DNA of 64,000 nucleotides from Pseudonocardia sp. T1-2H (GTDB lineage: Bacteria > Actinomycetota > Actinomycetes > Mycobacteriales > Pseudonocardiaceae), in assembly GCF_038039215.1 (NCBI RefSeq), contig NZ_JBBPCL010000001.1:6386001-6450000 (forward strand). Reading direction: 5' to 3'. Under the pieces are notes generated by a model, which ran no database searches, was not told where the DNA came from, and worked only from the letters and a program-made list of their open reading frames with translations. Positions 31,671 through 40,136 of this stretch are shown one piece after another. The translations under genes and the position numbers were made by a program. Each line of letters opens with the position of its first letter. Position 1 is the stretch's first letter.

Positions 31671-33077
31671 TCAGCCGTGGGCGAGGTCGGTGAACCGGCT
31701 GTAGTGCAGCTGATGGGCCACCGTGATGGTGCCCTGCGGCCCGTTTCGGTGCTTGGCCAGGATCAGGTCCGCCTCGCCCGCGCGGGGGTCGTCCCGCTCG
31801 AAGGCGTCCGGACGGTGCAGCAGGATCACCATGTCCGCGTCCTGCTCGATCGAGCCGGACTCACGCAGGTCCGACAGCATCGGCCGCTTGTCCGTGCGCT
31901 GCTCCGGTCCACGGTTGAGCTGGCTCATCGCCACGACCGGGACCTCGAGCTCCTTGGCCAGCAGCTTGATCTGCCGGGAGAACTCCGAGACCTCCTGCTG
32001 CCGGGACTCCACCTTGCGGCCCGACGTCATCAGCTGCAGGTAGTCCAGGATCACGAGCTTGAGATCGTGGCGCTGCTTGAGCCGGCGCGCCTTGGCCCGG
32101 ATCTCCATCAACGTCAGGTTCGGCGAGTCGTCGATGAAGATCGGCGCCTCGCTGATCTCGCTCATCCGCCGCGCCATGCGGGTCCAGTCGTCATCGCTCA
32201 TCCGCCCGGCGCGCATGTCCGCCAACCGGATCTTCGCCTCCGCCGAGAGCAGCCGCATCACGATCTCGGACTTGCTCATCTCCAGCGAGAAGATCGCGCT
32301 GGTCATGCCGTGCTTCACCGAGCACGACCGGGCGAAATCCAGTCCGAGCGTGCTCTTGCCGAGCCCGGGACGGGCCGCCACGACGACCATCTGGCCCGCG
32401 TGCAGGCCGTTGGTGATGGCGTCCAGGTCCGCGAACCCGGTGGGGACGCCCAGCGCCACGCCGCCGCGGGAGGCGATCGCGTCGATCTCGTCCATCGTGG
32501 GCTGCAGCAGCTCCTCGAGCGGGGTGTAGTCCTCGCTCGTGGTCCGCTCGGTGACCTCGTAGATCGCGGCCTGCGCGCGGTCCACGACCTCCTCGACCTC
32601 GCCGCCGTCGGCGCCGTGGTAGCCGAGCTGCACGATCCGGGTGCCCGCGTCCACCAGCCGGCGCAGGATCGCCTTCTCCGCGACGATCTCGGCGTAGTAG
32701 GCCGCGTTGGCCGCCGTCGGCACCGTGGCGATCAGCGTGTGCAGGTAGGGCGCGCCGCCGAGGCGGATCAGGTCGCCCTTGCGCTGCAGCTCCGCGGCCA
32801 CGGTGACCGCGTCCGCCGGCTCGCCGCGGCCGTAGAGATCCAGGATGCAGTCATAGACCGTCTGATGGGCCGGGCGGTAGAAGTCGTCCGGGCGCAGCAC
32901 CTCGACGACGTCCGCGATCGCGTCCTTGCTCAGCAGCATGCCGCCCAGGACGGACTGCTCCGCGGTGAGGTCCTGCGGAGGCTGGCGGTCGAACGGGGCC
33001 GGCGAGTCGTCGCGGGCGCCATCCCCTTCCCGGACCGCACGCGGCCGGCCGGCCGGGCGATCATCTGTCACCGCCAT
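31671..33077 (-). CDS. dnaB: Replicative DNA helicase DnaB
   Basis: A 468-residue hexameric replicative helicase. The N-terminal domain begins PPQDLTAEQSVLGGMLLSKD, and the RecA-like domain has Walker A VAARPGLGKSTLGLDFA (about residue 240), Walker B VILDYLQLMTSG and SQLNRGPEQRTDKRP. ESGSIEQDADMVILLHR and the C-terminal HRNGPQGTITV complete it. No intein is present, unlike in many mycobacterial DnaB proteins. ATG 33077 is chosen for its GGAGGTGAT ribosome binding site. The gene has its own promoter region after the rplI terminator, with an exact LexA box and several DnaA-box-like sites. Confidence 0.97.
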   Translation of the reverse strand: MAVTDDRPAGRPRAVREGDGARDDSPAPFDRQPPQDLTAEQSVLGGMLLSKDAIADVVEVLRPDDFYRPAHQTVYDCILDLYGRGEPADAVTVAAELQRKGDLIRLGGAPYLHTLIATVPTAANAAYYAEIVAEKAILRRLVDAGTRIVQLGYHGADGGEVEEVVDRAQAAIYEVTERTTSEDYTPLEELLQPTMDEIDAIASRGGVALGVPTGFADLDAITNGLHAGQMVVVAARPGLGKSTLGLDFARSCSVKHGMTSAIFSLEMSKSEIVMRLLSAEAKIRLADMRAGRMSDDDWTRMARRMSEISEAPIFIDDSPNLTLMEIRAKARRLKQRHDLKLVILDYLQLMTSGRKVESRQQEVSEFSRQIKLLAKELEVPVVAMSQLNRGPEQRTDKRPMLSDLRESGSIEQDADMVILLHRPDAFERDDPRAGEADLILAKHRNGPQGTITVAHQLHYSRFTDLAHG

Positions 33078-33169
33078 CCGCCGTATCACCTCCACGTCGT
33101 CACTTCCGGGGCGTCGCCGGGGTGCGGCGCGTCTCGTGGAGGGGTGACCCCCCGTGACGAACAAACGTC

Positions 33170-33191
33170 AGCCTATCGAACATGAGTTCGA
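33170..33191 (-). promoter_or_regulatory. dnaB promoter with exact LexA (SOS) box
   Basis: TCGAACATGAGTTCGA at 33176-33191 is a perfect match to the actinobacterial LexA consensus TCGAAC-N4-GTTCGA. Immediately next to it on the minus strand lies TAGGCT (33170-33175), a good -10 hexamer, so LexA would cover the spacer of this promoter. Transcription would start about 85 nt before the dnaB ATG. Confidence 0.8.
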
Positions 33192-33337
33192 TCCGCGAGT
33201 GGTGGAACCGTGACCTCCACCGCCGTTCCGACGGACGAGGCGGGGAAGCCGGGCACGGATGCGCCGCCCGGGCGGACCGGGAGACCCGAGGCTAGGCCGA
33301 TACCGACCCGGGGCGCGAACGAGCATGTGTACGGACC

Positions 33338-33467
33338 TGGGGACGGCGTGGGGACCAATCGGCTCCCGTGCAGGTCGCTGTCCGGAGGGCGTTGTGGACG
33401 GAGTGGGGACAACTACGGATCTACGGGCGTTTCCGCTGGTGAAGGCCAGGGGGGAGGCTGTGGACAA
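33338..33467. promoter_or_regulatory. Cluster of DnaA-box-like nonamers upstream of dnaB
   Basis: One exact actinobacterial DnaA box lies at 33459-33467 (TGTGGACAA, the complement of TTGTCCACA). Four related nonamers in the same orientation precede it: TGGGGACGG at 33338, TGGGGACCA at 33349, TGTGGACGG at 33393 and TGGGGACAA at 33404. The stretch carries no convincing gene. It lies between the dnaB promoter and the rplI terminator. Confidence 0.5.
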
Positions 33468-33650
33468 CTTTACCCGGCGTGTCGTTCGGTGAGCGGTGCC
33501 CGGGAGTGTCCGCTCGTCGCACCGAGGCCCACCCGGCGCAATCGGACGGTCACCCGACGACGTCACCGTCACTCCTGGCCGGTCGTTCGGACAGCCTGCC
33601 ACGCCGAGTCGTCGATCACCGGACACCGGTCGGACCGGCCCGGGCACGAC

Positions 33651-33693
33651 TCAGGGCGGGACCCGGGTCCCGTGGACCTGGATCCCGCCCTGA
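33651..33693 (-). terminator. Stem-loop terminator after rplI
   Basis: TCAGGGCGGGA and TCCCGCCCTGA form perfect 11-bp arms 42 bp after the rplI stop on the minus strand. This ends the rpsF-ssb-rpsR-rplI operon before dnaB. Confidence 0.8.
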
Positions 33694-33734
33694 TGACGGA
33701 ACGTGACCGGCAGCCTGCGCCGGGCGAACCGGGC

Positions 33735-34184
33735 TCAGCTGGCGACGACCGCCACCTGCAGCTCCGCGGTGACCTCCGGGTGCAGCCGAACCGTGACGGG
33801 GTGCGTGCCGACCGTCTTGATCGACGACGACACCTCGACCGCGTGCCGGTCCAGCACCGGGCCGCCGGCCGCCTTGACGGCGTCGACGACCTGGGCCGGG
33901 GTGACCGAGCCGAAGAGCCGGCCCGAGTCGTTCGCGGCCTTGGCCTTCACGGTGACGGACAGGTCGCCGAGCTGGCCGGCGACCTCCCGGGCGTGTCCGA
34001 GGTCCCGGATCTGGCGGGCCTTCTGGGCCCGGCGGATCTGCTCGACCTGCTTCTCGGCGCCACGGGTGGCGGGGATCGCGAACTTGCGCGGCAGCAGGTA
34101 GTTACGGCCGTAGCCGTCCTTGACCTCGACGACGTCGCCGGGGGCCCCGAGGTTGGGGACGTCAGCGGTGAGGATGAGCTTCAT
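33735..34184 (-). CDS. rplI: 50S ribosomal protein bL9
   Basis: A 149-residue L9. The N-terminal RNA-binding domain opens MKLILTADVPNLGAPGDVVE and contains DGYGRNYLLPRKFAIPATRG, the strongest family signature. A long connecting helix (KQVEQIRRAQKARQIRDLGH) follows, and the C-terminal domain carries FGSVTPAQVVDAV. It binds 23S rRNA near the L1 stalk. It is the last gene of the rpsF-ssb-rpsR-rplI operon; a GGAGAT ribosome binding site precedes its ATG by about 7 nt. Confidence 0.98.
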   Translation of the reverse strand: MKLILTADVPNLGAPGDVVEVKDGYGRNYLLPRKFAIPATRGAEKQVEQIRRAQKARQIRDLGHAREVAGQLGDLSVTVKAKAANDSGRLFGSVTPAQVVDAVKAAGGPVLDRHAVEVSSSIKTVGTHPVTVRLHPEVTAELQVAVVAS

Positions 34185-34200
34185 GGCTGGATCTCCTTCC

Positions 34201-34437
34201 TCAGCGCGCGGTGGACGTGTACGGCAGCAGGGCGACCTCGCGGCTGTTCTTGACCGCGACGGCGACGTCCCGCTGGTGCTGGCGGCAGTTGCCGGTGACG
34301 CGGCGGGCCCGGATCTTGCCGCGGTCGGAGATGAACTTCCGGAGCAGTCCGGTGTCCTTGTAGTCGATCTCCTGGGCCTTGTCCTTGCAGAATGCGCAGA
34401 CCTTCTTCTTGGGCTTGCGCAGGACGGGCTTGGGCAT
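34201..34437 (-). CDS. rpsR: 30S ribosomal protein bS18
   Basis: A 78-residue S18. The core reads [19 protein letters not shown] then [20 protein letters not shown], the conserved rRNA-binding part. An N-terminal CAFC pair and a later cysteine in GNCRQHQ suggest the zinc-binding (C+) form. S18 forms a complex with S6, encoded first in this operon, in the small-subunit platform. It sits 16 bp upstream of rplI. Confidence 0.98.
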   Translation of the reverse strand: MPKPVLRKPKKKVCAFCKDKAQEIDYKDTGLLRKFISDRGKIRARRVTGNCRQHQRDVAVAVKNSREVALLPYTSTAR

Positions 34438-34507
34438 TGCTGATGCTCCTGGTTACTGGTCCCCGCCGTGGGCGGACCCGGGCGGGAGTGTCTGGAGAGG
34501 TCTGGGG

Positions 34508-35056
34508 TTAGAAGGGGGGCTCGTCGTCGGCCGCGGGACCGCTACCGGCGGGCGGTGCGGAACCCCACGGGTCGTCGTAGCCGCCGCCTCCGGAGTTGCC
34601 TCCGCCGGAGCCGCCGAAGTTGCCTCCGCCGCCACCCTGGCCGCCGTCGAAGCCGCCGCCACCGCCACCGAAGCCGCCGCTGCCTCCGCCGCGGCTGACC
34701 TTGTTGATCTTGGCCGTGGCGTACTTGAGCGACGGGCCGACCTCGTCGACCTCCAGCTCCACGACGGTGCGCTTCTCACCCTCGCGGGTCTCGAAGGACC
34801 GCTGCTTGAGCCGCCCCTGCACCATCACGCGCGCGCCGCGGGTGAGCGTCTCGGCCACGTTCTCGGCCGCCTGACGCCACACGTTGCAGCGCATGAACAG
34901 CGCCTCGCCGTCCTTCCACTCGCCGGACTGGCGGTCGAAGGTGCGCGGGGTGGACGCGACGGTGAAGTTCGCGACCGCGGCGCCCGAGGGGGTGAACCGC
35001 AGCTCCGGGTCGGCGGTGAGGTTGCCGACCACGGTGATGACAGTCTCGCCGGCCAT
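34508..35056 (-). CDS. ssb: Single-stranded DNA-binding protein
   Basis: A 182-residue SSB. The OB-fold occupies residues 1-115: [20 protein letters not shown], then [20 protein letters not shown], and [22 protein letters not shown] glycine-rich linker of about 55 residues follows, and the protein ends in the acidic tip DDEPPF, which recruits DNA repair and replication partners. The linker is encoded by GGC/GGT-rich DNA prone to slippage, but the frame is intact. ATG 35056 is 10 bp after the rpsF stop; it is the second gene of the operon, as is standard in bacteria. Confidence 0.98.
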   Translation of the reverse strand: MAGETVITVVGNLTADPELRFTPSGAAVANFTVASTPRTFDRQSGEWKDGEALFMRCNVWRQAAENVAETLTRGARVMVQGRLKQRSFETREGEKRTVVELEVDEVGPSLKYATAKINKVSRGGGSGGFGGGGGGFDGGQGGGGGNFGGSGGGNSGGGGYDDPWGSAPPAGSGPAADDEPPF

Positions 35057-35066
35057 GTGTGGCTCC

Positions 35067-35381
35067 TCAGCTCGCGGCGGGGGCGGGCGTGCGCTTGGGC
35101 TCCCGGCGCAGCACCTTGGTGCGCAGCACCGACTCGTTGAGACCCAGCTGCCGGTCGAGCTCGGACACGGTGGCCGGCTCGGCGGTGACCTCGAGGACCG
35201 CGTAGATCCCCTCGGCGTTCTTGTTGATCTCGAAGGAGAGCCGGCGCTTGCCCCAGACCTCGACCTTCTCGACCGAACCGCCATCGGTGCGGATGACGTT
35301 CAGGAAAGTCTCGAGCGACGGCTGCACGGTGCGCTCGTCGAGGCTCGGGTCGAGGATGACCATGATTTCGTAATGACGCAT
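35067..35381 (-). CDS. rpsF: 30S ribosomal protein bS6
   Basis: A 104-residue S6. It begins [19 protein letters not shown] and contains [21 protein letters not shown], the family signature. The C-terminus [14 protein letters not shown] is the usual flexible tail. The ATG at 35381 is chosen over one 9 bp upstream because MRHYE is the conserved start. The Shine-Dalgarno AGGAGG lies inside a predicted leader structure that fits S6:S18 autoregulation. Confidence 0.98.
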   Translation of the reverse strand: MRHYEIMVILDPSLDERTVQPSLETFLNVIRTDGGSVEKVEVWGKRRLSFEINKNAEGIYAVLEVTAEPATVSELDRQLGLNESVLRTKVLRREPKRTPAPAAS

Positions 35382-35441
35382 GAGAACCACTCACCTCCTG
35401 TGGACTGGACGGCCGCGGTACTTCCGCGGCAGGAGGTTCTC
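35382..35441 (-). promoter_or_regulatory. S6:S18 autoregulatory leader of rpsF
   Basis: In the transcript GAGAACC pairs with GGUUCUC just before the AUG, and UCCUG pairs with CAGGA, which is part of the AGGAGG ribosome binding site. Inside lies a CCGCGG-AAGUA-CCGCGG hairpin followed by an unpaired CCG. A stem holding an internal hairpin and a CCG bulge is the core of the known rpsF leader that S6:S18 binds to repress the operon. The assignment is by eye. Confidence 0.6.
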
Positions 35442-35810
35442 ACGCCACCCCGACAGAAACGGGCCGCTCGACGCCGGTGACCGGCGGGCGGCCCTGCTCG
35501 CGGTGCCCGGGAGGGCGCCGTTCAGGGCAGCGCAAGCCAGGTTACCAGCGGCGATCCACCCACCCGGCACCGCCCGCACGGGCGAGCGCCCACCACGGGT
35601 GGGCACGAACCCGCACAGCGGTACATCGTCGTCGATCACGGCCCACCGGTCGTCGAACAGCAGCGACCCACGGCCGGGAGGCCGCCCTCCGCAGAGGCGG
35701 CTCCGGACCGTGGTCCGCCGGGCGCCACGCGGATGCTGTCCGGGCGCTGTGCGGTGGCGGCCGCGCGGTGATCAGGGCCCGGGGGGCGCGGAACCGTCGG
35801 GGGGCCGCAC
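35442..35810. other. Divergent intergenic region between rpsF and the endonuclease IV gene
   Basis: About 370 bp with no convincing gene; the short reading frames are arginine- and proline-rich and lack family features. It should contain the promoter of the ribosomal operon. I could not identify its -10 element with confidence. Confidence 0.4.
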
Positions 35811-35816
35811 TACTCT
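35811..35816 (+). promoter_or_regulatory. -10 hexamer TACTCT of the endonuclease IV gene (leaderless)
   Basis: TACTCT ends 6 nt before the ATG at 35823, and no ribosome binding site is present. Confidence 0.55.
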
Positions 35817-35822
35817 CGACCC

Positions 35823-36593
35823 ATGCTCATCGGCGCCCATGTCCGTGACGACGATCCGCTCGCCGCGGCGGAGGAGCGCGGTGCGGAGATCGTGCAGTTC
35901 TTCCTCTCCGACCCGCAGGGCTGGAAGAAGCCGCAGCCGCATCCGCACGCCGAGGCCCTGGTCGCCTCCGACGTCGCGGTGGTGGTGCACTCGCCCTACG
36001 TCGTGAACGTCGCGTCGCCGAACAACCGCATCCGCATCCCGTCGCGCAAGATCGTGCAGCAGCACGCCGAGGAGGCGAAGCGGGTCGGCGCGATCGGGCT
36101 CGTGGTGCACGGCGGGCACGTGACGAAGGACGAGGACCCGGCGGTCGGCGTGGACAACTGGCGCAAGTTCGTGGAGCGCCAGCACGGCGAGGGCGGCTTC
36201 GCCGTCCCGGTGTTCATCGAGAACACCGCGGGCGGGGACAACGCCATGGCGCGGCGGTTCGACGCGCTGGCCCGGCTGTGGGAGGCGGTCGGCGAGTTCG
36301 GCGTCGGCTTCTGCCTGGACACCTGCCACGCGTTCGCCGCGGGCGAGGACCTGGTCGACGTCGTGGACCGGGCCAAGGCGATCACCGGCCGGATCGACCT
36401 GGTGCACCTCAACAACTCCCGGGACGAGTTCGACTCGGCCCGCGACCGGCACGCGAACATCGACTCCGGGACCATCGAGCCGGAGGTGCTGGCCGCCGTG
36501 TGCGCCTCGGCCGGGGCCCCGGTCGTGGTGGAGACCCCGGGCGAGGGCCAGACCGCGGACATCACGTTCCTCCGCGAGCGGCTCGGTCGGTGA
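35823..36593 (+). CDS. nfo: Deoxyribonuclease IV (AP endonuclease, Nfo)
   Basis: A 256-residue TIM-barrel AP endonuclease that cleaves 5' of abasic sites in base excision repair using three zinc ions. Metal-ligand segments visible are VVVHSPYVVN, VVHGGHVTKDED, FIENTAGG, FCLDTCHAFAAGED, LVHLNNSRDEFDSARDRHANI and VVETPGEG. Its length is slightly below the 280 residues of E. coli Nfo. The leaderless ATG follows a TACTCT hexamer. The stop overlaps the GTG of the next gene (GTGA). Confidence 0.96.
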   Translation: MLIGAHVRDDDPLAAAEERGAEIVQFFLSDPQGWKKPQPHPHAEALVASDVAVVVHSPYVVNVASPNNRIRIPSRKIVQQHAEEAKRVGAIGLVVHGGHVTKDEDPAVGVDNWRKFVERQHGEGGFAVPVFIENTAGGDNAMARRFDALARLWEAVGEFGVGFCLDTCHAFAAGEDLVDVVDRAKAITGRIDLVHLNNSRDEFDSARDRHANIDSGTIEPEVLAAVCASAGAPVVVETPGEGQTADITFLRERLGR

Positions 36594-38107
36594 CCGGTGC
36601 CGGGCGCCGGCCGCTCGGCTGGCTCGCGCTCGCGCTGCTCGTCGCGCTGACCGGGATCACCCTGGTCCTCGGCTACGCGAACAAGGCCCGCTGCGTGGGC
36701 CCGGAGTTCGACGGAGCGGGCCGCTCCCAGCCGGACTTCACGATCCGCGGCTACCGGGACATCTGCTACTCGGACATCCAGAAGCTGTGGCTCGGCCGCG
36801 ACATCGACACCCACGTCGTCCCGTACGTGGACGGCTCCATCACCCCGGACGGCGAGCTGCGCGGCGGCACCGTCGAGTACCCGGTGCTGACCGGCCTGCT
36901 GATCTGGGTGAGCGCGCTCGGCGCGGACACCGACGGCGGCTTCCTCCTCGGTTCCGCGCTGATCATGGCCCCGTTCGGGCTGCTCACGGGCTGGTTGCTC
37001 GGGCGGCTGGCACGCTGGCGGGCGCTGCTGTGGGCGCTCGGCCCACCGCTGGTGCTCTACGCCTTCCACAACTGGGACCTCCCGGTCGTCGCGTGCGCGG
37101 TCGCCGCGGTGGCCGTGATGCACCGGCCCCGGCGGTGGCCGCTCGCCCGGCGCGGGGTCGTCGCGGCGGTGCTGCTCGGCCTCGGGTTCGCCTTCAAGCT
37201 CTATCCGGGGATCTTCGTCCTGCCGCTCGCGCTCTACGTCCTGACCCGGGGGCAGGACGGGACCGGCGCGCTGGACAGGCGCGGCGCGTTGCAGGTCTGC
37301 GGCGCCGCGATCGCCACGGCCGTGCTGGTCAACCTGCCGTTCGCGCTCGCCGGCTACGAGGGCTGGCGCGCGTCGATCACCTTCCAGCAGCTGCGCAAGG
37401 TGGACCTGACCACCAACTCCATCTGGTACTGGGCTTTCCGGCCGTACTCGGAGCCCGGGAACGCGGTGTTCCAGTCCGCGATGGACCGGGTGACCCCCAC
37501 GCTCGTGCTGCTGTCGTTCGCGGTCGCGGCGGCGGCCGGCTGGCGGCGGTGGCGGCGCGAGGGCGTCTACCCGTGGCTCGGGGTCAGCGCGGCGATGCTG
37601 TGCGGGTTCCTGCTGCTGCACAAGGTGCACTCCCCGCAGTACACGCTCTGGCTGCTGCCGTTCTTCGTGCTGCTGCGGGTGCCGTGGCGCTGGGTCGCGG
37701 CCTACCTCGTGGCGGACGCGGTCATGGGGATCTCGATCTTCCGCTGGCTGTGGCTGCTCAACACCGGCGGGGACCAGAGCATCCTCGGCGGGCTCAGCGC
37801 GCAGGGCGTGGTGCTCGGCGTCTGGGGACGGGCGGTGCTGCTCGTCGTGCTGTTCGTGCTGTTCCTCCGGGTGCCGGACACGCTCACCCGCAGCGCCCCA
37901 CCGGCGAGCGGCTCAGCGCCAGGCGAAGACCGGCTGCTCGAGGTGCGCGACGCGGGTCGGGCGCCCGTGCAGGACGACCTCCCGGAACTGGTGCAGCACC
38001 GCTCCGGTGGGGGCGTGCACGAACCGTTCGAAGAGCGGGACCTGGATGACCGGGGCGTCGGACTCCGGAATGGTGATGAAGCGCGGCTCGACGTCGATCA
38101 TCCGTAG
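36590..38107 (+). CDS. GT87/DUF2029 polyprenyl-phosphate-dependent mannosyltransferase-like membrane protein
   Basis: A 505-residue protein with about 11-12 membrane helices, of the GT87/DUF2029 family that in mycobacteria adds mannose to phosphatidylinositol mannosides and lipomannan. Landmarks are the conserved acidic DICYSDIQKLW in the first loop, VEYPVLTGLLIW, YAFHNWDLPVVA, LGFAFKLYPGIFVLP and LLHKVHSPQYTLWLLPF. From about residue 440 the frame runs 195 bp into the convergent NUDIX gene, adding a polar tail (LDDRGVGLRNGDEARLDVDH) that is merely the reverse of NUDIX codons. The functional protein probably ends in substance near RVPDTLTRSAPP. The GTG start overlaps the nfo stop. Confidence 0.85.
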   Translation: MTGAGRRPLGWLALALLVALTGITLVLGYANKARCVGPEFDGAGRSQPDFTIRGYRDICYSDIQKLWLGRDIDTHVVPYVDGSITPDGELRGGTVEYPVLTGLLIWVSALGADTDGGFLLGSALIMAPFGLLTGWLLGRLARWRALLWALGPPLVLYAFHNWDLPVVACAVAAVAVMHRPRRWPLARRGVVAAVLLGLGFAFKLYPGIFVLPLALYVLTRGQDGTGALDRRGALQVCGAAIATAVLVNLPFALAGYEGWRASITFQQLRKVDLTTNSIWYWAFRPYSEPGNAVFQSAMDRVTPTLVLLSFAVAAAAGWRRWRREGVYPWLGVSAAMLCGFLLLHKVHSPQYTLWLLPFFVLLRVPWRWVAAYLVADAVMGISIFRWLWLLNTGGDQSILGGLSAQGVVLGVWGRAVLLVVLFVLFLRVPDTLTRSAPPASGSAPGEDRLLEVRDAGRAPVQDDLPELVQHRSGGGVHEPFEERDLDDRGVGLRNGDEARLDVDHP

Positions 38108-38554
38108 CGGGAGCCGGTGCAGCTCGCCGACCTCGTCCGGGTTCGGGGTCAGCTCGTCCACCCGGCCGGCCCACAGCACCACCGGCGTGATCACGTAGCC
38201 CGAGCGGCTCACGTAGTCGTCCAACAGGCCCAGCACCGCCTCGGGCCCGAGGTGCAGGCCGAGCTCCTCGCCGAGCTCGCGGCGGGCGGCGTCGACGAGC
38301 GTCTCACCGGGATCGGCGCGGCCGCCGGGGAGCGCCCACTGGCCGCGGTGCCCGCGCAGGGTCGCGGCGCGCCGGGTGAGCAGGAAGGCCAGGCCGTCCG
38401 CGAGGCCGTCCCCCTCGCCCGTGGTGACCAGCGTGATCGTCACCGCGGCGGCCTTGAGGTCCGGCCGGTCCGCCGCGATCCGCTCGAACCCCGCCAGCTG
38501 CTCCACGACGGCGGCCCGCAGGTCGCTCTCCGCGGACGTACCGTCGATGCACAC
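37913..38554 (-). CDS. NUDIX hydrolase, CoA pyrophosphatase-like
   Basis: A 213-residue NUDIX protein. The NUDIX box GGRADPGETLVDAARRELGE continues into ELGL and matches G-x5-E-x7-R-E-U-x-E-E-x-G-U. Upstream, LRGHRGQWALPGGRADPG carries the L-x-x-H-x-G-Q-x-x-x-P-G-G pattern seen in CoA pyrophosphatases, which split CoA to 4'-phosphopantetheine and 3',5'-ADP. The N-terminal helix ELLKAA-like region (VVEQLAGFERIAADRPDLKA) fits that group too. The GTG at 38554 is used. Its 3' end lies inside the convergent GT87 frame, an unusually long overlap. Confidence 0.88.
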   Translation of the reverse strand: MCIDGTSAESDLRAAVVEQLAGFERIAADRPDLKAAAVTITLVTTGEGDGLADGLAFLLTRRAATLRGHRGQWALPGGRADPGETLVDAARRELGEELGLHLGPEAVLGLLDDYVSRSGYVITPVVLWAGRVDELTPNPDEVGELHRLPLRMIDVEPRFITIPESDAPVIQVPLFERFVHAPTGAVLHQFREVVLHGRPTRVAHLEQPVFAWR

Positions 38555-38618
38555 GCCTCATCAGTACCAGACGCGGCAGGCGGGGTCGACGCTCGAGACG
38601 GACCGGGACCGGGAGGCG

Positions 38619-40136
38619 TCAGACCCGGACGACGGAGGCCGGTACCGGACGGGCATCCGCGTCCGCGGCGGGCCAGTCGGGGTCCGCCGCCGATCCCGGG
38701 GCCCGCAACGGATCCGTCTCCGGCCGCAGCACGGACCGCACCACCAGCACGCACAGCACGACGACGAACGCGTCCCGCACCAGCACGGCGCCGAGGAACC
38801 AGTCCGGCGGGAGACCCTTGTGGTCCGTGCCGAGGTAGTAGAACATCCGCGGCACCCAGACCAGGGCGTCCACGGCCATCCACGCGAGGAGCAACCGCCA
38901 GCGCGGCAGGGCGAGCACGGCCAGGGGCACGAGCCACAGCGAGTACTGCGGGCTCCACACCTTGTTGACCAGCAGGAACGCCGCCACCACCAGGAACGCC
39001 AGCGACGCGAGCCGGGGCGGCCGGGGCGCCCGGGCGGCCAGCACCGCCAACCCCGCACAGACCACGACGAACAGCCCGGCGGTCACGGCGTCGAGGATCA
39101 CGGGTACCTCGCCGTGCTTCAGCGGGCCGTCGAACCCGTCCCAGCCGGTGAAGTAGCTCAGCGCGTAGTAGAGCGAGTCGGGATCCGCCGGGCGGGACTG
39201 GTTGAGCCGGAAGAACTCCCACCAGCCTGCGGGATAGGCGACGGCGACGGGCAGGTTCACCGCCAGCCAGGAGACCGCCGCGCCCACGACCGTGCGCCAC
39301 ACCGGCCCCGGCTCCCGCCGGCGCAGCCCGACCATGATCACCGGGAGCAGGAGCAGCAGGGGATAGAGCTTCGCGGCGCCACCGAGGCCCAGCAGGATGC
39401 CGCCGAGCACCGGTCGTCGACGCGCGACCGCGACCAGCCCGCCGAGCGCGAACGCCACGGCGAGGGCGTCGAAGTTCGTGAACGCGTGCACCAGGACCAG
39501 CGGCGAGATCGCGACGAGCGCGGCGTCCCACGGGCGGTGGGGCCGCAACCGGTGCACCGACCGGACGACGACGAGCCAGGACAGCGCCAACCACACGGCG
39601 ACGAGGTCGAAGTAGACGACGACGGGCAGCCCCGACGGCAGCGGGACGTGCGACGCGACGGCCAGCCAGCCGTCCGCCAGCCGCGCGTTCGCCCACTGGA
39701 AGAAGCCGGTGAGCACCGGGTACTCCATGTACCGCACCGTCTCCGAGCCGTCCTGCGCGGTCTCGGTCCACGGATCCCGGTAGGGCAGCGCGGCCGGGTC
39801 GTCGAGGCGTTCGATCCCGTAGAGCGGCACCGTGTCCGAGTAGCACATCGCCACGTACTGGCGGCTGTTCTGCCAGTCCAGGGCGAGGGTGCCGTCAGCG
39901 GTGGGGTACTGCTGCAGGCAGGCGGACTTGCCCAGCCAGGACATCGCGAGCACGACGACGGCCATGAGGAGCACCACCCGCAGCGGCGTCCAGAACCGGC
40001 TGCGTCCGACGAGCGCGTGCCGGCCGAGCGGACCGCCGACGACCCTGCTGGCCGAGGCCGCGAGCGGTTCGGCCCAACTGGGCACCACACGGGCCGGTGG
40101 GCGCGGCGCCGGCCCCCCGCCGGCGCCGGGCCTCAT
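38619..40136 (-). CDS. GT87/DUF2029 mannosyltransferase-like membrane protein
   Basis: A second 505-residue GT87-type protein with about 12 membrane helices. It shares landmarks with the gene at 36590: [15 protein letters not shown] with the acidic first-loop residue, [45 protein letters not shown] and [17 protein letters not shown]. The N-terminal 45 residues are a cytoplasmic proline-rich tail. It is the gene immediately downstream of the penicillin-binding protein with a 4-bp overlap, an order conserved in actinobacteria and consistent with envelope glycolipid assembly. The start is the ATG at 40136. Confidence 0.9.
   Translation of the reverse strand: MRPGAGGGPAPRPPARVVPSWAEPLAASASRVVGGPLGRHALVGRSRFWTPLRVVLLMAVVVLAMSWLGKSACLQQYPTADGTLALDWQNSRQYVAMCYSDTVPLYGIERLDDPAALPYRDPWTETAQDGSETVRYMEYPVLTGFFQWANARLADGWLAVASHVPLPSGLPVVVYFDLVAVWLALSWLVVVRSVHRLRPHRPWDAALVAISPLVLVHAFTNFDALAVAFALGGLVAVARRRPVLGGILLGLGGAAKLYPLLLLLPVIMVGLRRREPGPVWRTVVGAAVSWLAVNLPVAVAYPAGWWEFFRLNQSRPADPDSLYYALSYFTGWDGFDGPLKHGEVPVILDAVTAGLFVVVCAGLAVLAARAPRPPRLASLAFLVVAAFLLVNKVWSPQYSLWLVPLAVLALPRWRLLLAWMAVDALVWVPRMFYYLGTDHKGLPPDWFLGAVLVRDAFVVVLCVLVVRSVLRPETDPLRAPGSAADPDWPAADADARPVPASVVRV

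Noticed and set aside
31671..33077. Intein in DnaB
   Set aside because: The helicase motifs are uninterrupted and the length is normal.
33168..33647. Short frames on both strands between dnaB and rplI
   Set aside because: They overlap the LexA box, DnaA-like boxes and spacer, are arginine/proline-rich, and match no family I know.
36590..38107. Frameshift as the reason for the long GT87 tail
   Set aside because: All three forward frames are open for more than 100 bp beyond the expected end, so a one-base error would not restore a nearby stop.
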